64,000 nucleotides of DNA from Trichinella spiralis (GCA_000181795.3 CM012953.1:9474893-9538892), one strand, 5' to 3'; positions 18,437-33,266 are shown, numbered from the stretch's first letter. Numbers and translations: made by a program. Notes: generated by a model not told the origin, from the letters alone.

Positions 18437-21400
18437 TTAGCATGCTTCAGGTTTTACATGCTTGGGATCATTTTGAATTGCAATTGTTAATCGACTCTCT
18501 GTCTCAGTAGAGGTTCTACAATTTTGCCTCGACGTGCTCAATGACCGTGTATTTCGCCTTGTAATGGAGGCAGATTTTGGCTTGCACAGCAAGCTATGCC
18601 ATTGGTCAGTAAGCGTAAGAAATACAGGTAAAAAAATCAAAGCATGCAACAAACCTGAAATAATAACAAGAAAAACAGTTTTGAAAAAGGAAATGATCAT
18701 GTATGAACCAAGATCGGCAAGAAGACTCACTCCAAGAAGAGTGCTCAGTGCCCCTTGCAGAATCGGCCATCCAAGTTGACCAAGCGAATAGCGGATTCGT
18801 TGAATTGGATCTGAGTGTGCATAGATTGAATATGAGAACGCAATATGAGCAGAAAAGTCAACGGAAAAGCCGATGCTCATAATAATTGTGATCATTGAAA
18901 TTGTATCCATATTCAAACCCCAAAGTGTCATAAAGCCGATTACACCCATATCAATGGAAAAAATGGAAAATGTAACCCAGAGCGAGCATACTGCTTTTGG
19001 TATTAACAACAGAGCCAGTATAACCATACACATGATCCCATAAGCGCATTCTTGAACAATATTAGGTACAATTTCTAAATATTGATCAACATAATGCCAC
19101 ATTTTGTTGAACGACGTTATGTTGTATTCTGGATATTTTGATGCGATGTTTCGAAATTCGACCACCGTTTCTGTTTGAGCAATTGTATCGACGAAATCTT
19201 TGATGCCGATCATGAATCGAAAAGCAGTTATTTGAAAAGTGGAGTTAACTTCATCAACAGTCCAAACAAGATCCTCTTTGTAAGCACCATTCCCGGGCAT
19301 GCTGAGAAAAAGTTTGACATAATCATAAAAAGATGCCTGTGGAATTTCATCCATTTGCACTTTTATGTTGAGCTCAAGAAATTTTTGAAAATCCAAAAGC
19401 CAACAGCTGATTCCTTCTTCACCGATTCCATGTTTGCTGAATGCAAATTCATGAATCACTTCAATAAGACGATCTCGATTGGCAGTGTCACTCAAATTTC
19501 CTGGATTGGCAACAACAATGGCAATTTGCATGCCATATTTCCAGAGGTATTTTTCTAAATTTCTGTAATGTTTCAGAGCGTAAGAACCGACCGGAAGAAG
19601 CCGTGCCGGTTCTAGACCTTCACGTATATACATACATCCGTAAGTGGAAACCGTTATGTAGGCGAAGAACAAAACGATCACCATTGCTTTGACACATGGG
19701 CGCATTAAAAATGGAGCATAATAGTCGGCAAAAAATCTAGTAAACAACTGAGTTTCATCGAACTTGCCGACTGCTCTTCCATTTCCAACAACGCTAGCAG
19801 GCAGTGCAATGCCGTTGACTTTCGTCGACACCGCTTGATCATTGTCAGTTTGTTTGGGCTTCAGTATAGGTTTCAAAAATGTTGAGATCGAAGAAGCGGT
19901 GAAAGCTAAATTTGAAAATTTACTACAAATTATACAAACAAGCACAATTTTGCTTACATATGACGGATTTTTTGCTTTCTAAATTGTTTTCAGGAAATTT
20001 CGACTCACGACGAGCTTCATAGATCAGTAATGCAAACAGCAGAGTCAACTGGAAAACAAAAGTCACCAATATTGCAGTACAAGTGTAAAGGCAGAATAGT
20101 TGCACGGCGGGAAAATTAGTAATGTAACCAACAGCAAAACTCAAAGCATCTGTAGCTACAGTCAAGAAGATTGATACAGACGCTTCGGACATTGCTTCCG
20201 CTACTCGATCTTCAGTTTTCGTCTTTCGATCAATTGAAGCAAGAGCAGAGATCATCAAGAAAGTATTGTCAATTCTGACAGCTAAAAATTATTTTAAATT
20301 AACCAATAATATGATAATTTCAACAAGAACGGTGAAAATGAATTTTCCCTTGTATCAAGGAAAAGAGATGATGTAAAGAAAAAGCTTACCAACAACAAGA
20401 AAAGGCATTACTACAACAACACGACTGAATGGAATACCAATGTAGGATAACAACCCAATTGCAGTTGAAACGCCCAATCCTGCACTAAATACTCCGGCAA
20501 TGGCAACCAACGGGCTAAGGCTGGCGTAATGGAAGTGAAGTCGACCGTTGCGTATTGTTATGTGAAATGTGAAAACTGCGGAAAAAATCAACAACAATAT
20601 AAAAGAGGGCGCAATTCGAGGTGCTAACACTTTGGCGTTTCGGTTCAGCTCCTGATCCAACACCTCGTCGTGGTACAAAGACAATTCGAGCAAAGGATTT
20701 TCATAAGAAAGGATATGATCTCGGAATTTGTTTTGCCACAGAAATTTCCGACGTTCGTCCAGCTGGTTCCAAACTCGTAACTGGTAGATCAACAGCCACG
20801 CCTCGGCTTGTTCAAGCCTTCCGCTGCTATTGTTCACCGTCACACCGCCGAGGGTCGATGCTACATAGATCACCTGATCGGATATGGATACTTTGGGATA
20901 GCTGAAATTCAAATGAGCCATATTTTTGAAGTAGAACTGTTTGAATATTTCAATCAGTGGATTGTCAAAACAAGAATGCTTCCATTGCAAGCAGAGATCA
21001 TTGTAAGCGTAAGCTGTACCGTTGTCCGTGATCTGAAAATGATAATAATTTTCAATATTTATCATTTCTTTAATTCAATCAATATCCAAAATCATTGAAC
21101 AATGAATTTCAAAAAACATTTTCAATTTTAAATTGCATCTCATATTTGAAATTTTCCTTTTCAAAGTAAAACATTTTACAATGCTAAGCTAAATTCTCGT
21201 TGTTATTTCAAAATTTTTTTTGTTGCTGCATCATTTTCAATAAATTCCATTAAAATGGAACACTTCTAAATATTTTCATGATTGAAATATTTTTTATGTT
21301 ACAAAATATTCCCGAGGGTTGGCTCTTTTTTTCTTTTTTCAAAATTCAAATTATGAAAAATGTAAAATGTTCCAAAGGAAAGACCTTGTTTATTTATATG

Positions 21401-23773
21401 GTAGTCGAACTGTCATGGTTCCACAATTTGCAGTCCACCTGAAGAGAAAATAGGTTTTCAGATCAGTGTCAAATATATGCTATAAATCAAGAACCAGTCA
21501 GCTAAGCCAACAAACTTGACCTATTACTTTGTAAAGCAAGAAAAAAAATGGAATAAAAAAAGCAAAAATCACTTCAAACTAATTCAAAATTAATAGTTAA
21601 ACTAAAGCTGATACAATGTGAAGCTGGTAAGCTGGAAACAATTACAACAACAGCCCACTTGATGCGTGGGTTCTAGTTTGTCCAACTGCTTCAGTTTTTT
21701 TGGATAGAAAGTGAAAATTTTTTTGAAAAACTTTATAAAGCTACATAAAACATCCATATTGAACTACAATATTTCCAATCATTGAATACTTGCCGCATCA
21801 AATGAAGATGTAAATGGACAATTGATTCTTTCTTAAAATTGTGTTCAATAAATGTTTGCACTAATTTCCAAAAGAAATAAAATAAAGTCGACTTCATTGT
21901 TGAACCGTTTTCTAAATTTTTGATGCCTCGGGCAAGAAAAAATTAGCCATTGAAAACGGTGTTGACAGTTTTGCAAACTGGTGTTCATTTTATAATATTT
22001 ATTAAATAAAATAAATTTTCAATCCAACAGCTAACCTATCCTATTTGCATATCTATATACTTGTTGGATTAGAAAGAAATATATATATGCATAGATTATT
22101 ATCCCAATGGACTGACAATTTAAATACAGTAACCAACTGATAAATGATACATTTAGAAAAATCCATCAATGTAAAATTCTATAAATAGATACAAAAAATA
22201 GTATACAGTAATGTAATTACGCTTACAATGCAAAATGAAATTAATTTTAACGTTAAAAATATATTACCATCTTTAATAAATGATATGCTTTTTATGGAAA
22301 ATTTTCAAATGAAAACATATGCAGATGTATATAATAAATTAAATGACGCCATTAATTTGTTAAATGTGTGTTGTTTGTTACATGCTGTGATTATATCAAT
22401 TCAGATTTAACCTACCGCATACATCTAAATATATATGTATTTTATTTTTACCCTATTCAAGTCACTTTTAAAAAGTAAAAAAAATTTAGCAAAATTATTT
22501 TCTGTTTAATTAAAAACAACATAAAAATCGAGTCTAAAATATCCTCAGGCTATTTCAATTCACTTGTTGATAACAGCTGCTGTAGGTAGTGAAGGAGTCT
22601 GTCATTTTTGATTTGTCAACTGCACAGCCTTTTGTTTACAGCTCATTTTAAAATCATTATTAAAAACAAACATTACAAAAATTCCATGTGGAATTCATTT
22701 GTGCAGAAAGAGGAAAGCGACAAGAGAAACGATTGCGTGACGTGATATGCATGCAACAAATTTTAAAGTCCTCACTCATGATTTTATCAAAGAAGTTTAC
22801 ACACTATTTAGCTTATAATCAAGCAAAAAGCGTGAATCTATAAGTAAAGACGATATTTATGAAAATGTTAAATTTTATCAAAATAATACTAATCACAACA
22901 TGTATTATTAGTGGAATAAGCGTAAATGAAAAAATATGCAACAATATCTCGATAGTCACATTGGTTTGGTAGTGGTTATAAAGAAGATCCTCCTCAAAAG
23001 TAAAATTAACACTTTTTTTACAAATTCAATTCAATAATTGATTGATCAATCTTTGCGTTATTTATTTTTATTCATTGATGGTCATGCTGACAATAGTTAA
23101 TGATATAATTGTACGTATAACAATAGACTTCAACCAGCCAGTCAATCAAATATAAAATAAGATCAAAGACCTGCGTCCATTTCTTCAATTTCCTTTTCTA
23201 TCACCTCACATTAAGTGAAGTTGAGCGTAATTCTAGGTTTTATGTGCGTATTTTATTATAAAAAACCGAATTCTATCATTTGAATCATTAACTATGTAAT
23301 ATATAAATATATACATATAATGACTGAAGTGTGAAGACTTCTTCACGAAAGAAAGGAAAATAATTTTGTCAAAATAGATAAAAAAGAGAATTACTTACTT
23401 GAATATCTTCCATGACATAGCGATTTAATTCTTCGATTGCTAGCAGATATTTAGCTGTAAGCAAATTGCTACCGTTTTTGGATTTCACATACAGATGGCA
23501 TTGTCCTTTGCCATTGAAAATTTTCGAAGGGGAGAACGAGTACTGTTTAGTAGTAGGCCAAAAGGATTCAAATACACGCTCCTCTTGCTTTGCCTGGCCG
23601 TTCAGCGGGGTATATAGATAAAGGGCGTTGTCATATTTGTTCAAAAAGAGCAAACCCGTAGACAAAGCAATACCAACAACTACCGGCACCACGACAAACC
23701 AAGCCGGATTTCGGTAGACAATTCGAGCGTAGCGTTCGGACAAACGGCGCAGGTTGGCTTCGAAAAATTCCAT
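18437..23773 (-). CDS. Patched-related (PTR/PTCHD) sterol-sensing-domain membrane protein
   Basis: RND-superfamily membrane protein related to Patched; such proteins act in sterol/lipid transport, cuticle and trafficking in invertebrates. Coding exons in order: 23399-23773, 20390-21032, 19958-20281 and 18437-19905, joining in frame to 936 residues. TM1 is near residues 27-46 (WFVVVPVVVGIALSTGLLFL). A large extracellular loop follows, then a sterol-sensing domain at about 265-430, ending in a cytoplasmic stretch (YEARRESKF). A second loop and a second bundle of six segments near the C-terminus (SIGFSVDFSAHIAFSYS, GALSTLLGVSLLADLGS) complete the two-fold fold. The canonical GVD motif after TM4 reads AVRIDNTFLMISA here. 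Intron 1 is long (2.4 kb); the others are short. The acceptor-like TTGTAG just before the ATG suggests a 5' UTR exon. The exact ligand cannot be read from sequence. Confidence 0.93.
21033..23398 (-). other. Large first coding intron of the PTR gene
   Basis: 2.37 kb of AT-rich sequence between the first and second coding exons. I see no coding exon or structured element in it. The open frame at 22228-22410 on the plus strand is low-complexity and unsupported. Confidence 0.7.
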
Positions 23774-25134
23774 CGCCTACAAGACAAATTATCCCATACA
23801 ATACGTGAAGCATATTATTATAATTATAATTATAATAATTATTTTATGCTTTTATTTCTGGATTACCACAATGACATGGATTTAAAATGATCAAAAGTAC
23901 GAAGAATCTCACTTTCTGCTGCTAGCAAGCCGGTTTCCTTCCTGACTGCCACGTTCAATTGGAAATTTCCTTCAAGGCAAGTTGTACATTGCCTTGGTAG
24001 AATAAATATTTCTGGGACACTAGAAAACAGAACATCCAGTCAAAAGTTACTTTCAAATGTGCAGAACTTGTTGCTGTTAGCCTGCGTTGGAGAACTCTTG
24101 ACGCGTCATTTAGGTTAAAGCAATTGTAAAACTTGTCGTATTTTATTTAAAAACAACAGAAAAGATGATGAATTAAACAAAATAAATATGCAATTGGCAT
24201 CAATAAATGAAGCTTATTAATTAATATCAATATTCAATTGTCTACTGCTGTTGAATAGCCCCTGTTATTATTGTTGCATATTTTGTTGCTATAATTAAGC
24301 AATGAAGCAAATTATTAATTGGATATTGAAAACAAAATACTTTTAATAATTTCATCACTGTTCTTATCAATGAAAAGAATCACTTGAAATACATTGCTAC
24401 TTTTTCGTTCCTTTTCACAAGCTGTAACTTCAAAAAAACTGATGTACAAGAAGTAATTGGAAAATAAAGTTGTTCACAAATTTCATTTTTAATAAACTAC
24501 ATTTCTTATGTTATTTCCATTTCCTAGTTATCTATTAATATACAACATAATTTTTTCTAGAAAACAATATGCTTTTTTATCTTGAACACTTGATTTTATA
24601 ATACTGAAGCATTTGTAATTTTTTTATTTATGAAAAACCATTGAAAAAAATTTTAATTAAATTCTTTATTAATTAATGAAAAGAATAATTTAAATATCTT
24701 TACGATGATGCTCAGCTAAGAAACAGCTGTACACTTGTAAGCAACAAACAATCGGTAGACCAGTGAAGAAGATGAAGATAAGAAGAAGGTTCATTTCATT
24801 TGTGAACAATTTTTAAACTTAACTAGTACAGTTCATATCGGTATTATTTTCTTATTAAAGTGTAAAACTGAAGTTCATTAAATAAGTTTAAATTAATTGC
24901 AGCGTATTTTTTAATGACAATACTTACAATCTTCCCACTCTCCTTTAAGCTGTTAATAATAATAAAAAATACAAACCAATGTAAGAATTTCCATTTACAA
25001 AGAATATGCTTTAACGGCGTTAATTAACTATTGTTCTGCATCATTGCAACAAGTATACAATTTAATTATGTTCCTTTTTTTATTTCTCCATGTTGTAAAT
25101 GTCATCTAAAACACACGGTTGCAAACCATAATAT

Positions 25135-25154
25135 ACACATACACACACACACAC
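25135..25154. repeat. (AC)n microsatellite
   Basis: A run of about ten AC units in intergenic DNA, followed by TATATA. It creates spurious Cys/Val and Thr/His frames on the two strands. Confidence 0.85.
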
Positions 25155-27474
25155 GTATATATACGGACATAAGCATATACACATTTTCAGTAATGAAAGG
25201 CGGGATTTTTTGGAAAAGGAACTATTTTCATTGCGTTTCAAATATATTATATTCTTCTTCTCCCGTTTGCTTTGGTGGTATTTTTTGAAAAAATTTCCCT
25301 TATGATCATTTAATGAATTGATGAAATAGTTCAAAGCAGATTCAAGGATAAACCGTTGCATGCAGTAAACATTGCAAAGGTCAACGGTATTTTAATAGAG
25401 CAGAATCAAAACAATGACCTGCATTTTCTATTCATACTGTGAGAATAAAAGTTTTAAGCCTCGCTTTGCTCAGACCGCCCGCCCGCCGAAATAAAATCCC
25501 CATTTTCGAATTGATCATCCTGTTGACGTGCCTATTTATCGGTTATTGATTTACATAGAACAAAACTACTGAGCAACAGTAAACAAATACTTCACCACCG
25601 CATAATATTGTGTACATGAAATTATTTTTCGTGACAAAGCAAAAAACACTGTTAAATACAACTTGAAGAAGTATCGTAATTTCTAAGAGGACAATTTTCT
25701 GCTTCATTTCTGCTTTAAACTCTCATTTATTCAGTAAAATAATTGTATATGACCATTTGAAAAGAAAAAAATATTCTTTTTGAATATTCGTTTCGCATAT
25801 TCTTTTTGAAGGTTATGAATGAAAAGAATGAAAAAAATTCACAATCACAACTTACTATCATTATTAATCATATGAAAAGTCTTTCACTTCATGAATGACG
25901 TGTCTTAAGTATTTTAAAATGTATTGAACATAACTGAAAACCCATAAGAAATAATTTCCAATCAATCAGTACCGTCGGAGAAGCAATTACTTCCCACACA
26001 ACACACATCAACCAAAGCATTTTACACTAAATTAATCAAATGATACAAATGTGATATATTTCTTTTTTTTAATTGAATTTACATTTCACATTTTAAAAAA
26101 TATAAAATAAACTGAGTTGTGCACTGAAATAAAATTTAATTGTACATTCAGCTGAAAATTCAGGTTAACTGACTCTTTGAATGCAATTTAAAGCTTAAAT
26201 TAACATTTAAAGATTATTAAAAAATATTATGAGAAACTGAATTCCTGTCTATGATTAAAAAAAATCTTCATTCCTGTGCATTTTTGACAATGAACATTAT
26301 TATTATTATCATTATTACGACATAAATGTGTCATAAAATAGTGCATTCATAAAAATAGAGGTTCAAATACCAATGTGAACTAATATAGTGTACAAGGGTT
26401 TACATGCTTTTTTTATGCGATGGTTATAACTGCGTCAGCTAAATAACAAAAAATACTATATCAGATTAGAAATAAATTTTAAAAAACATCATAAATTACG
26501 TTCTGCGTGAATGTCGTTAAGAATGACTTGATTTTAAATGACAGCTTTCTGGGTCTCTTAAGCACCATATGCTATGTGACGACATGTTTAAATTAATTGC
26601 TTTTCTTCATTTATCTTCATATTTGCTCATTGCATATCTAGTTGTGCCATAATGCAATATGATCATAATTAATTTGATAAAGATTACTTTTAATAAATCA
26701 TATAAAATCAAAATAAACGATTTCAAAAGGAGAATATAATTTTTTTATTGACAATAAATAATGAAATACGAAATATTTCTCCTTGTTCATGTAACATGTG
26801 GAAATTTCTGAAATGTCGCATTTCATTGAAACTCAGATGATTTTCAAAATTTCTATATCCCTCCAAATTAAATTCATTTCAATGTAATTTTGTGTTCAAA
26901 GATTTCCTAATTCATTAAAATAATCTAATAAAAATAAAATACCGTTCAAACATTAAAAAACAGCTACATAAGGATCATTTCAACTCAAAGTACTATATGT
27001 TTCATAAATAAGAAACATTCGAATGAAATGAATATAAGACAGTTTCATAAACAAAATTTGCATTTTAAATTGCAATACAAACCAGATGTGATAATTTACA
27101 TCTTCGATTAAAGTGTACCTGTCATTTAAGAATACTCATCTTAATTAATACTAAATTCTGAAATATTAATCGTAAAGAATGGAAAGCATAACACTTTTCA
27201 TGCTATAAAATATGGATGGATCTGTGAAAAGCACTGTATTACTAACAGATGAAAATTTAAAAATTTAGTTCTTGAAAATGAAAGTAAATTAATGTATTAC
27301 AACAACAATGGCGACAGCTGAATATTCTTACTATAATAATAGCTATAATAGCTGAATAATATTCACTAATTATTTATTGAAATAATTTATTTGAAACATA
27401 TTCTTAACATGATACCGAGTGGTAAACCTTGACTTTGCACAACAAAACAATCAGAAATCATGCAAATGTTCAAA

Positions 27475-27493
27475 TAAATAAATAAATAAATAA
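27475..27493. repeat. (AAAT)n microsatellite
   Basis: About five AAAT units in intergenic DNA. Confidence 0.8.
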
Positions 27494-28939
27494 GCATATA
27501 TAAGATTTTTAAATCACTTATTTCATAAACGTATTTTGAATGTGCTTTTACCAATTTTTCAATTTGTTCACCATAACGACAATGCTTAATAGAACTGTCA
27601 AACGATAAAACCAGAAAAGTTTAGTTGAAAATATCACATGAAGCTGCATTTATGAAAAGAATATGCAATTGAATATAATAACAATAAATTCATATTTATA
27701 AAAAGATAAATAAATATAATTCATACTTTTTTAATGATGCTTAACAAATATTTGCAAATAACCGTAACGTTTGGTATCGCATGCAACGGTAACGCTGAAT
27801 TTTAATGAAATAAAGCTGGACAGATTCCCAAAGTTCGGAATGCCGTAGTGTCGTTTGAAAGTTGCTTCTGGTGAAAAATTAGGTTGACCGAATGTCACTT
27901 TTCCTCCCACGCAAAGGTGCAGTCACTCTGATAGGCAAAAATTAGAACAATATGACAAATAAATTCCTTGATACATAAAGAAACAATATCTGTAGCATTG
28001 CATAATATATTTCAAAAAAAATTCCCAATTACAATTTTGCTATATTAATTTAGAAAATGGCATTTTTAATAATTCAAAAAGATATTTGAAATTTTTCATA
28101 TTATCAATGCTATTTTTTTATATAAATTAATATGGATAAAAAATCATGCAAGCTTTATCATGATAAAAAATGCAAATAGTAAAATGTTATATTCATCATT
28201 TTGTCACATATGAAAGTATTTTTAATGAATCTTTCAACATTTTAAATTATTACAGTGATACAGATAAATCAAGAATTAATTGAAACTAATTTTTTATACG
28301 AAACAGATCGTCAAGGAACGTTAGACTTTTTTAATTGACCATAATTTTTTGTTTTGAAATTTTTCCTATAATTTACTCAAGCAGTTCATTGAAATTCTTT
28401 ATATTTTCTTAAAAATTCTAATATTAAACTCATATGAACATGGCAAAAAATTTTTGGTTCTATAACTTTACTACTGTTTTGGACATCATTTTATGTAAAA
28501 AGACTAAGCACACATTATTCTAACGTTTAAAATATAATTTAGTTTCTATGTTTAAAAATAATAATCAAAATTAATTCAAGGCAAACAACATATAAACAGT
28601 ATACCTAAAATAAAGTATCATGGCAGAATAAAGATGAAATTTTTAAGTACAAACCGTCAAAATGTAAAAAAACAAACAAATGATCATAACTTATTAGCGT
28701 ATTTTACGCTCATTTCACGTTTATTGCAGTTACTTTCAAACACAAGCTCACGAGCAAAATATTAGTTTTGGAATGATAAATTCAAACCTCAAACATGCTC
28801 GTTCTGACATACTATTGTAATTATTTCATAAAATTCGAAAATATGCAATTTACTGCCCATTCGCGTCAAAAAATATGATCACCGCATAATAAATTCAAAT
28901 GTGCTCTACATCTTCAAACGATATAATATTAAAAAAATA

Positions 28940-29751
28940 TTAATGTTTTTCTGGTGTTTTCCCTTCTTTCTTCATTTTTTCTAAATAAGGATCCTCGGTT
29001 TCATACCCAATACCCGGAAGCGCATTATAATATGGATTGTGGAACCAAGTTCGAAGACCATCACCATAAGGAAGACGCTAAAATAAAATACAAACAATTC
29101 ACTTCTAAATGCATGTTTTTCAAACAGTTAATCTAATATAAATGTATGCATATGCCACCAAATTTTCAAACACTAGATTAAAAAATTTGTTCATCGTTTA
29201 ACAATTATATAATTATAAAGGAATAGATAAAATATTTTAAATAAAAAATGCAAAATAGCATGAAATCTCTCTCATTAAAACAACTTTTATGTACCGATGC
29301 ACATATATCACATAAATAATTACTTTGTTTTAACTAAATATTAAATGCAAACAATAAAATAAAAATAAAACAAAAATCTGCGCCATTTTTTTAGATTTAT
29401 TATTATAAGAAAATAAGAATCAAAATATCGCACCTTCATGCTGCGGTGACCGTACAAATGATCGTATTCAATAAATTCCGGCCTAGGATGATTTTTGTGC
29501 TCAGTTTCGATTTTGTAACTCTGATAACCAAAGTAAGCAATCAGTGGCCCCGATAAAGCTATAATTGCTTTAGAGATTTTCACTTCCAATGCTGAAATAA
29601 AAATTGAAGATAATATAACAAAGAAAAAATACAAATCACAAAGTCAACTTGGAGTATGTGGTCCCAGTGGTGACCTTCCACTATGTGCGTATTGTTTAAT
29701 AATATTAGAAAGATGAGCAGCCATCTGACGATTCTGACCAAATAGATTCAT
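28940..29751 (-). CDS. COX6A: Cytochrome c oxidase subunit 6A, mitochondrial
   Basis: Nuclear-encoded subunit of respiratory complex IV in the inner mitochondrial membrane, where it stabilises the dimer and modulates activity. Three coding exons, 29649-29751, 29434-29591 and 28940-29077, join in frame to 132 residues. The N-terminus from MNLFGQNRQM is amphipathic and lacks acids, as expected of a targeting presequence. One membrane segment (IIALSGPLIAYFGYQSY) is followed by the family signature HPRPEFIEYDHL, then LPYGDGLRTWFHNPYYNALP. The usual length is about 110 residues, so the tail is slightly extended (DPYLEKMKK). The frame is open 26 codons further upstream (to 29829), but the Met used gives the better presequence. 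All introns are GT-AG. Confidence 0.95.
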
Positions 29752-30587
29752 CTTGCAAAATGAACAAAAACAACAGCTCCGTAATATTACAGTACGTTTA
29801 TCTAGAATGCAAGTTCTATTGCACTGCAATTAATTTACAATGCTTATGAACTTTTCATATATTACAAAAAAATGATTTTTTAAATTCTTGATTAAAAAAA
29901 CTATAATTATTTTGATAAAAAATAAGGTTCTGCAGTTACAACTGGAAATAAATTTACTAATTTTTTATTTTAATGTTTCATGAAGCAAGCATGTTTTATT
30001 AGATCTTTTTTTGTTATTTTATAAGATTTTTGGACAATTTTAGCCTTAAATATTATTATACTATGCCATCACATTCATTTAAAAGATTGGCAGTAAAAAA
30101 CAGAATTTCTTTCATCTTGCTCCAGATTTAAAGCATTTATTTGAGTACTTGTAAGCATTAAACGTTCACTTTTTTCTGCATAATCAAAGTAATTTTTGAT
30201 AATAAACTGCCCCAAAATACTTGCAAGGCAGTACAATAGTTGTTTTTGCTTTAGTTAGCACAATTCTGAAGAGAAAATTTATAACAAATGAATTTGTATT
30301 TCTTTTTTCAAATAAAATTAGCAAACTTCAGAAATAAGCAAATACAATATAATAAAATGTAGATCCACTAATGAACCCAGATTAAAAAATTAACTGCTTC
30401 CAAGAAAGTTTCATAATGTTACGTATAAATAAGATTATTAAAATTTGTACTCAATAGAAAAATTTTTTTTTGATAAACTTCAGCCTAATGAAGTTACTGA
30501 TATGAATCAAATAACCATTAAATAAAACCTCTGAAGGATTTAGAATCTCAAAATTGAGCAAGAAAAAAAATCAAAGTTTATCGACAA
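29752..30587. other. Intergenic region between COX6A and ETFDH
   Basis: 0.84 kb between the 5' end of COX6A and the 3' end of ETFDH, both on the minus strand. AT-rich with no coding exon or motif I can name. It must hold the COX6A promoter. Confidence 0.6.
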
Positions 30588-33266
30588 TTACATTCCATCA
30601 TATGCAGGTCCACCACCTCCTTCTGGCGTTACCCAATTTATATTTTGGGTTGGATCTTTGATGTCGCAGGTTTTGCAATGGATACAATTCTGAGCGTTGA
30701 TTTGCAAACGTTTGCCATTGCCGCTTTCCACATATTCATAAACGCCTCAAAATTTTAATTATCGAAACAAACAATTTAAATAAAACTTCAAAAAATTTAA
30801 AGCAAATTTTCACCTGCCGGACAAAAACGTGATTCTGGACCGTCGTATATGGGCAAATTAACACGCTGCGGTACATCGTCATTCAACAAAGTCAAATGAG
30901 CAGGCTGATCGTGGTTGTGATTGGTTCCAGTAAGAGCTACGGAACTGAGCAAGTCGAACGTTATAACGTCGTCCGGAGTTGGGTAAATAATTTTTCGACA
31001 CTCTTTTGATGGTTTCAACATTTGGCAGTCGGCAGCTAGAAAAAATTATTGCTTCAATATGAATATTAACTACAGAATGAATAAGTAAGCGAAAATTCAC
31101 ATTTATATGAAAACGTCCACGGTTCTAAACCACGACCAAACATGTACACCAAGCCAGAATAAAGCAGTCCACCGTATAAGCCAAGCTTGCTGCGAAAAGA
31201 GGGACGGATGTTGCGAACTGATTTCAAATCTCTCCAAATGTGAGAATTTTTCACCTTTTTCTCGTATTCTTCTAACAGAATGCCTAATAATAAAAAATTC
31301 ATTCCTTATATAATTTGATAAAATAAATTTTGTGGTTTTTCAAAAAAATACCATTCTTTTGAAATGATTTTTCTTGGAAAATTTCTTGGAAAAGAGCCTC
31401 AGCTGCTAATATTCCACTTTTCATTGACAAATGGACGCCTTTCAGTGCAGCTGGATTTAAAAATCCCGCTGTACAACCGATCAAACATCCGCCGGGGAAG
31501 ATAAATTTCGGAATACTCTTAAACAGCACAAAATACAGAATATAAATGATAATTATAATTTAAAATAAAGTATTACAAAATAGAAAATGAAAAAGAAAAG
31601 AAAACGACCAACCTGAAAGCCACCTTCGTTCAAAGCCCTCGCTCCGTAGCCCAAACGTTTACCACCTTCCAAATGTCGACGAACTGCCGGATGAGTTTTG
31701 AATCGTTGAAGTTCCTGATATGGATTTAAATATGTATTTTTGTAGTCCAGAGCAACGACAATTCCCAGTGAGCACAAAGGCTGTCCATTGTCGTCCAAAT
31801 GATACAAAAATGTACCACCGTAATGATCATATTTCTGATAAAAAGAGTTGCAAAATTATAACAATTCCACTAGACAAGCAAAAAATTATACCAGTGGCCA
31901 ACCGATGCCGTGCTCAACATATCCAGATCTATGCTTGGATGGATCCAATGCCCACAGTTCCTTAAGCCCGATACCAAAAGTCATTACATCAGCATTTTTA
32001 CGTAAATCGAATTTCTTTGATATCATTTTGGTCAAATGGCCTCGACAGCCTTCAGCAAATATGGTAAACTTTGAGTGAAGTTCCATACCGCGTTCAAAAT
32101 TTGGCTGAAATTTAGATTTTTATTAAACATAAAAAAATTTCCAAATAATTCCACTATTCTTATAGAGACAAATATCAAAATTAATTATCAAAAATGATAA
32201 AGCACTATCTTTATAACATTACAAAGAAATAATTTTGAATAAAACTTTTCTCTATAGGCAGTAATAAAATAAACAGCAAATGTGAAAAGTTACAAAAAAT
32301 TATTTCTTCAATACTAATGATAAAAAAATTAAAAACATTTACTGTTATTACAAAATCTGAGCTGATCTAAGCAGACTTAATGCAAGCTTTCACCTTCGGA
32401 GACCCGTCTTTTGCTATACCAACATCATTGGTGGCAATGCCACAGACATTTCCGCTGTCGTCATACAAAACCTATTGCTTGAAAAGAGAATAATTTAAAA
32501 ACATTCACTGATCTCATTTTTACTTCAGCAGCTGCATATCCCGGATATATTTCCACGCCCAGTTCTTCAGCCATCTCGCCGAGCCAACGAACCAAATGAC
32601 CAAGACGAACAATGTAATTGCCTTTATTGCTAAGCGGTATGCCTGGAAGCATTGGCATTGGGATGCGTCTGTTTTCCGTGTAAAAAACGAAACTCTCCTT
32701 TGTCACTTTTTGAAAAACAGGAGCCTTAATTATCAATAATAAATACAAATACAGTAAGCAACAAAAAAAAATCTTTTATGGAAACCTTCATCTCTTTCCA
32801 ATTTGGAAACAGTTCTTCCAGAGCTGACGTTTTGATTACGGCACCAGAAAGGGTATGTGCACCTGAATGTGGAGAACGATTTGAAAACAAAGATATTCAC
32901 AATTAACAGCTATTTACCAATGTAAGGACCCTTTTCCACAAGACAGACTCGAAGATCTTTTCCATTTTGCTGACAAAGCTGCTTCAATTTAATTGCCGCT
33001 GACAAACCAGCAGGCCCTCCTCCAACAATTACAACATCACTTTCGTCAGAAATACGATTCATATCGATACCTGCAATTTATATCCAATGTTGTATTAATT
33101 TTTCTTTTTTCTTAAATTAAATTTAATAATAACAATTTCAACCTTTCCACCGACTATCCGAATCCCGTTTGACAACGCTGTAATGGGTTGTAATTGTCGC
33201 ACATTTCGAAGAATACGTTGCACAAAACCGAGAAAGTGACTTACTCAAAGTTGTGATGGGATTCAT
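30588..33266 (-). CDS. ETFDH: Electron transfer flavoprotein-ubiquinone oxidoreductase
   Basis: Inner-membrane flavoprotein that passes electrons from reduced ETF (fatty-acid and amino-acid oxidation) to ubiquinone; one FAD and one 4Fe-4S cluster. Eleven exons join in frame: 33143-33266, 32918-33070, 32786-32862, 32524-32724, 32394-32471, 31892-32104, 31613-31834, 31352-31517, 31101-31283, 30814-31035 and 30588-30745; 598 residues. The N-terminus (about 1-41) is Ser/Thr/Arg-rich with no early acids, fitting a mitochondrial presequence. The FAD dinucleotide motif [10 protein letters not shown] lies at residues 54-63. The conserved core includes [16 protein letters not shown] and FAEGCRGHL. The cluster ligands are Cys544 (RFCPAG) and Cys567, Cys570 and Cys573 ([13 protein letters not shown]). 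The protein ends in the invariant [10 protein letters not shown]. Length matches the family (about 617 in human). No key residue is missing. Confidence 0.97.

Larger units (their letters stand above)
23774..28939. other. 5.2 kb gene-free AT-rich interval
   Basis: It lies between the 5' end of the PTR gene and the 3' end of COX6A. It should contain the PTR promoter. I see an AC dinucleotide run (about 25135-25154), an AAAT tract (about 27475-27493) and a perfect 8-bp stem hairpin at 23973-23996. No coding exon or RNA gene can be supported on either strand. Confidence 0.6.

Noticed and set aside
23973-23996. Perfect 8-bp stem (CAAGGCAA / TTGCCTTG) with 8-base loop upstream of the PTR gene
   Set aside because: Stem too short for a microRNA precursor or terminator-like element, and such hairpins occur by chance in 64 kb.
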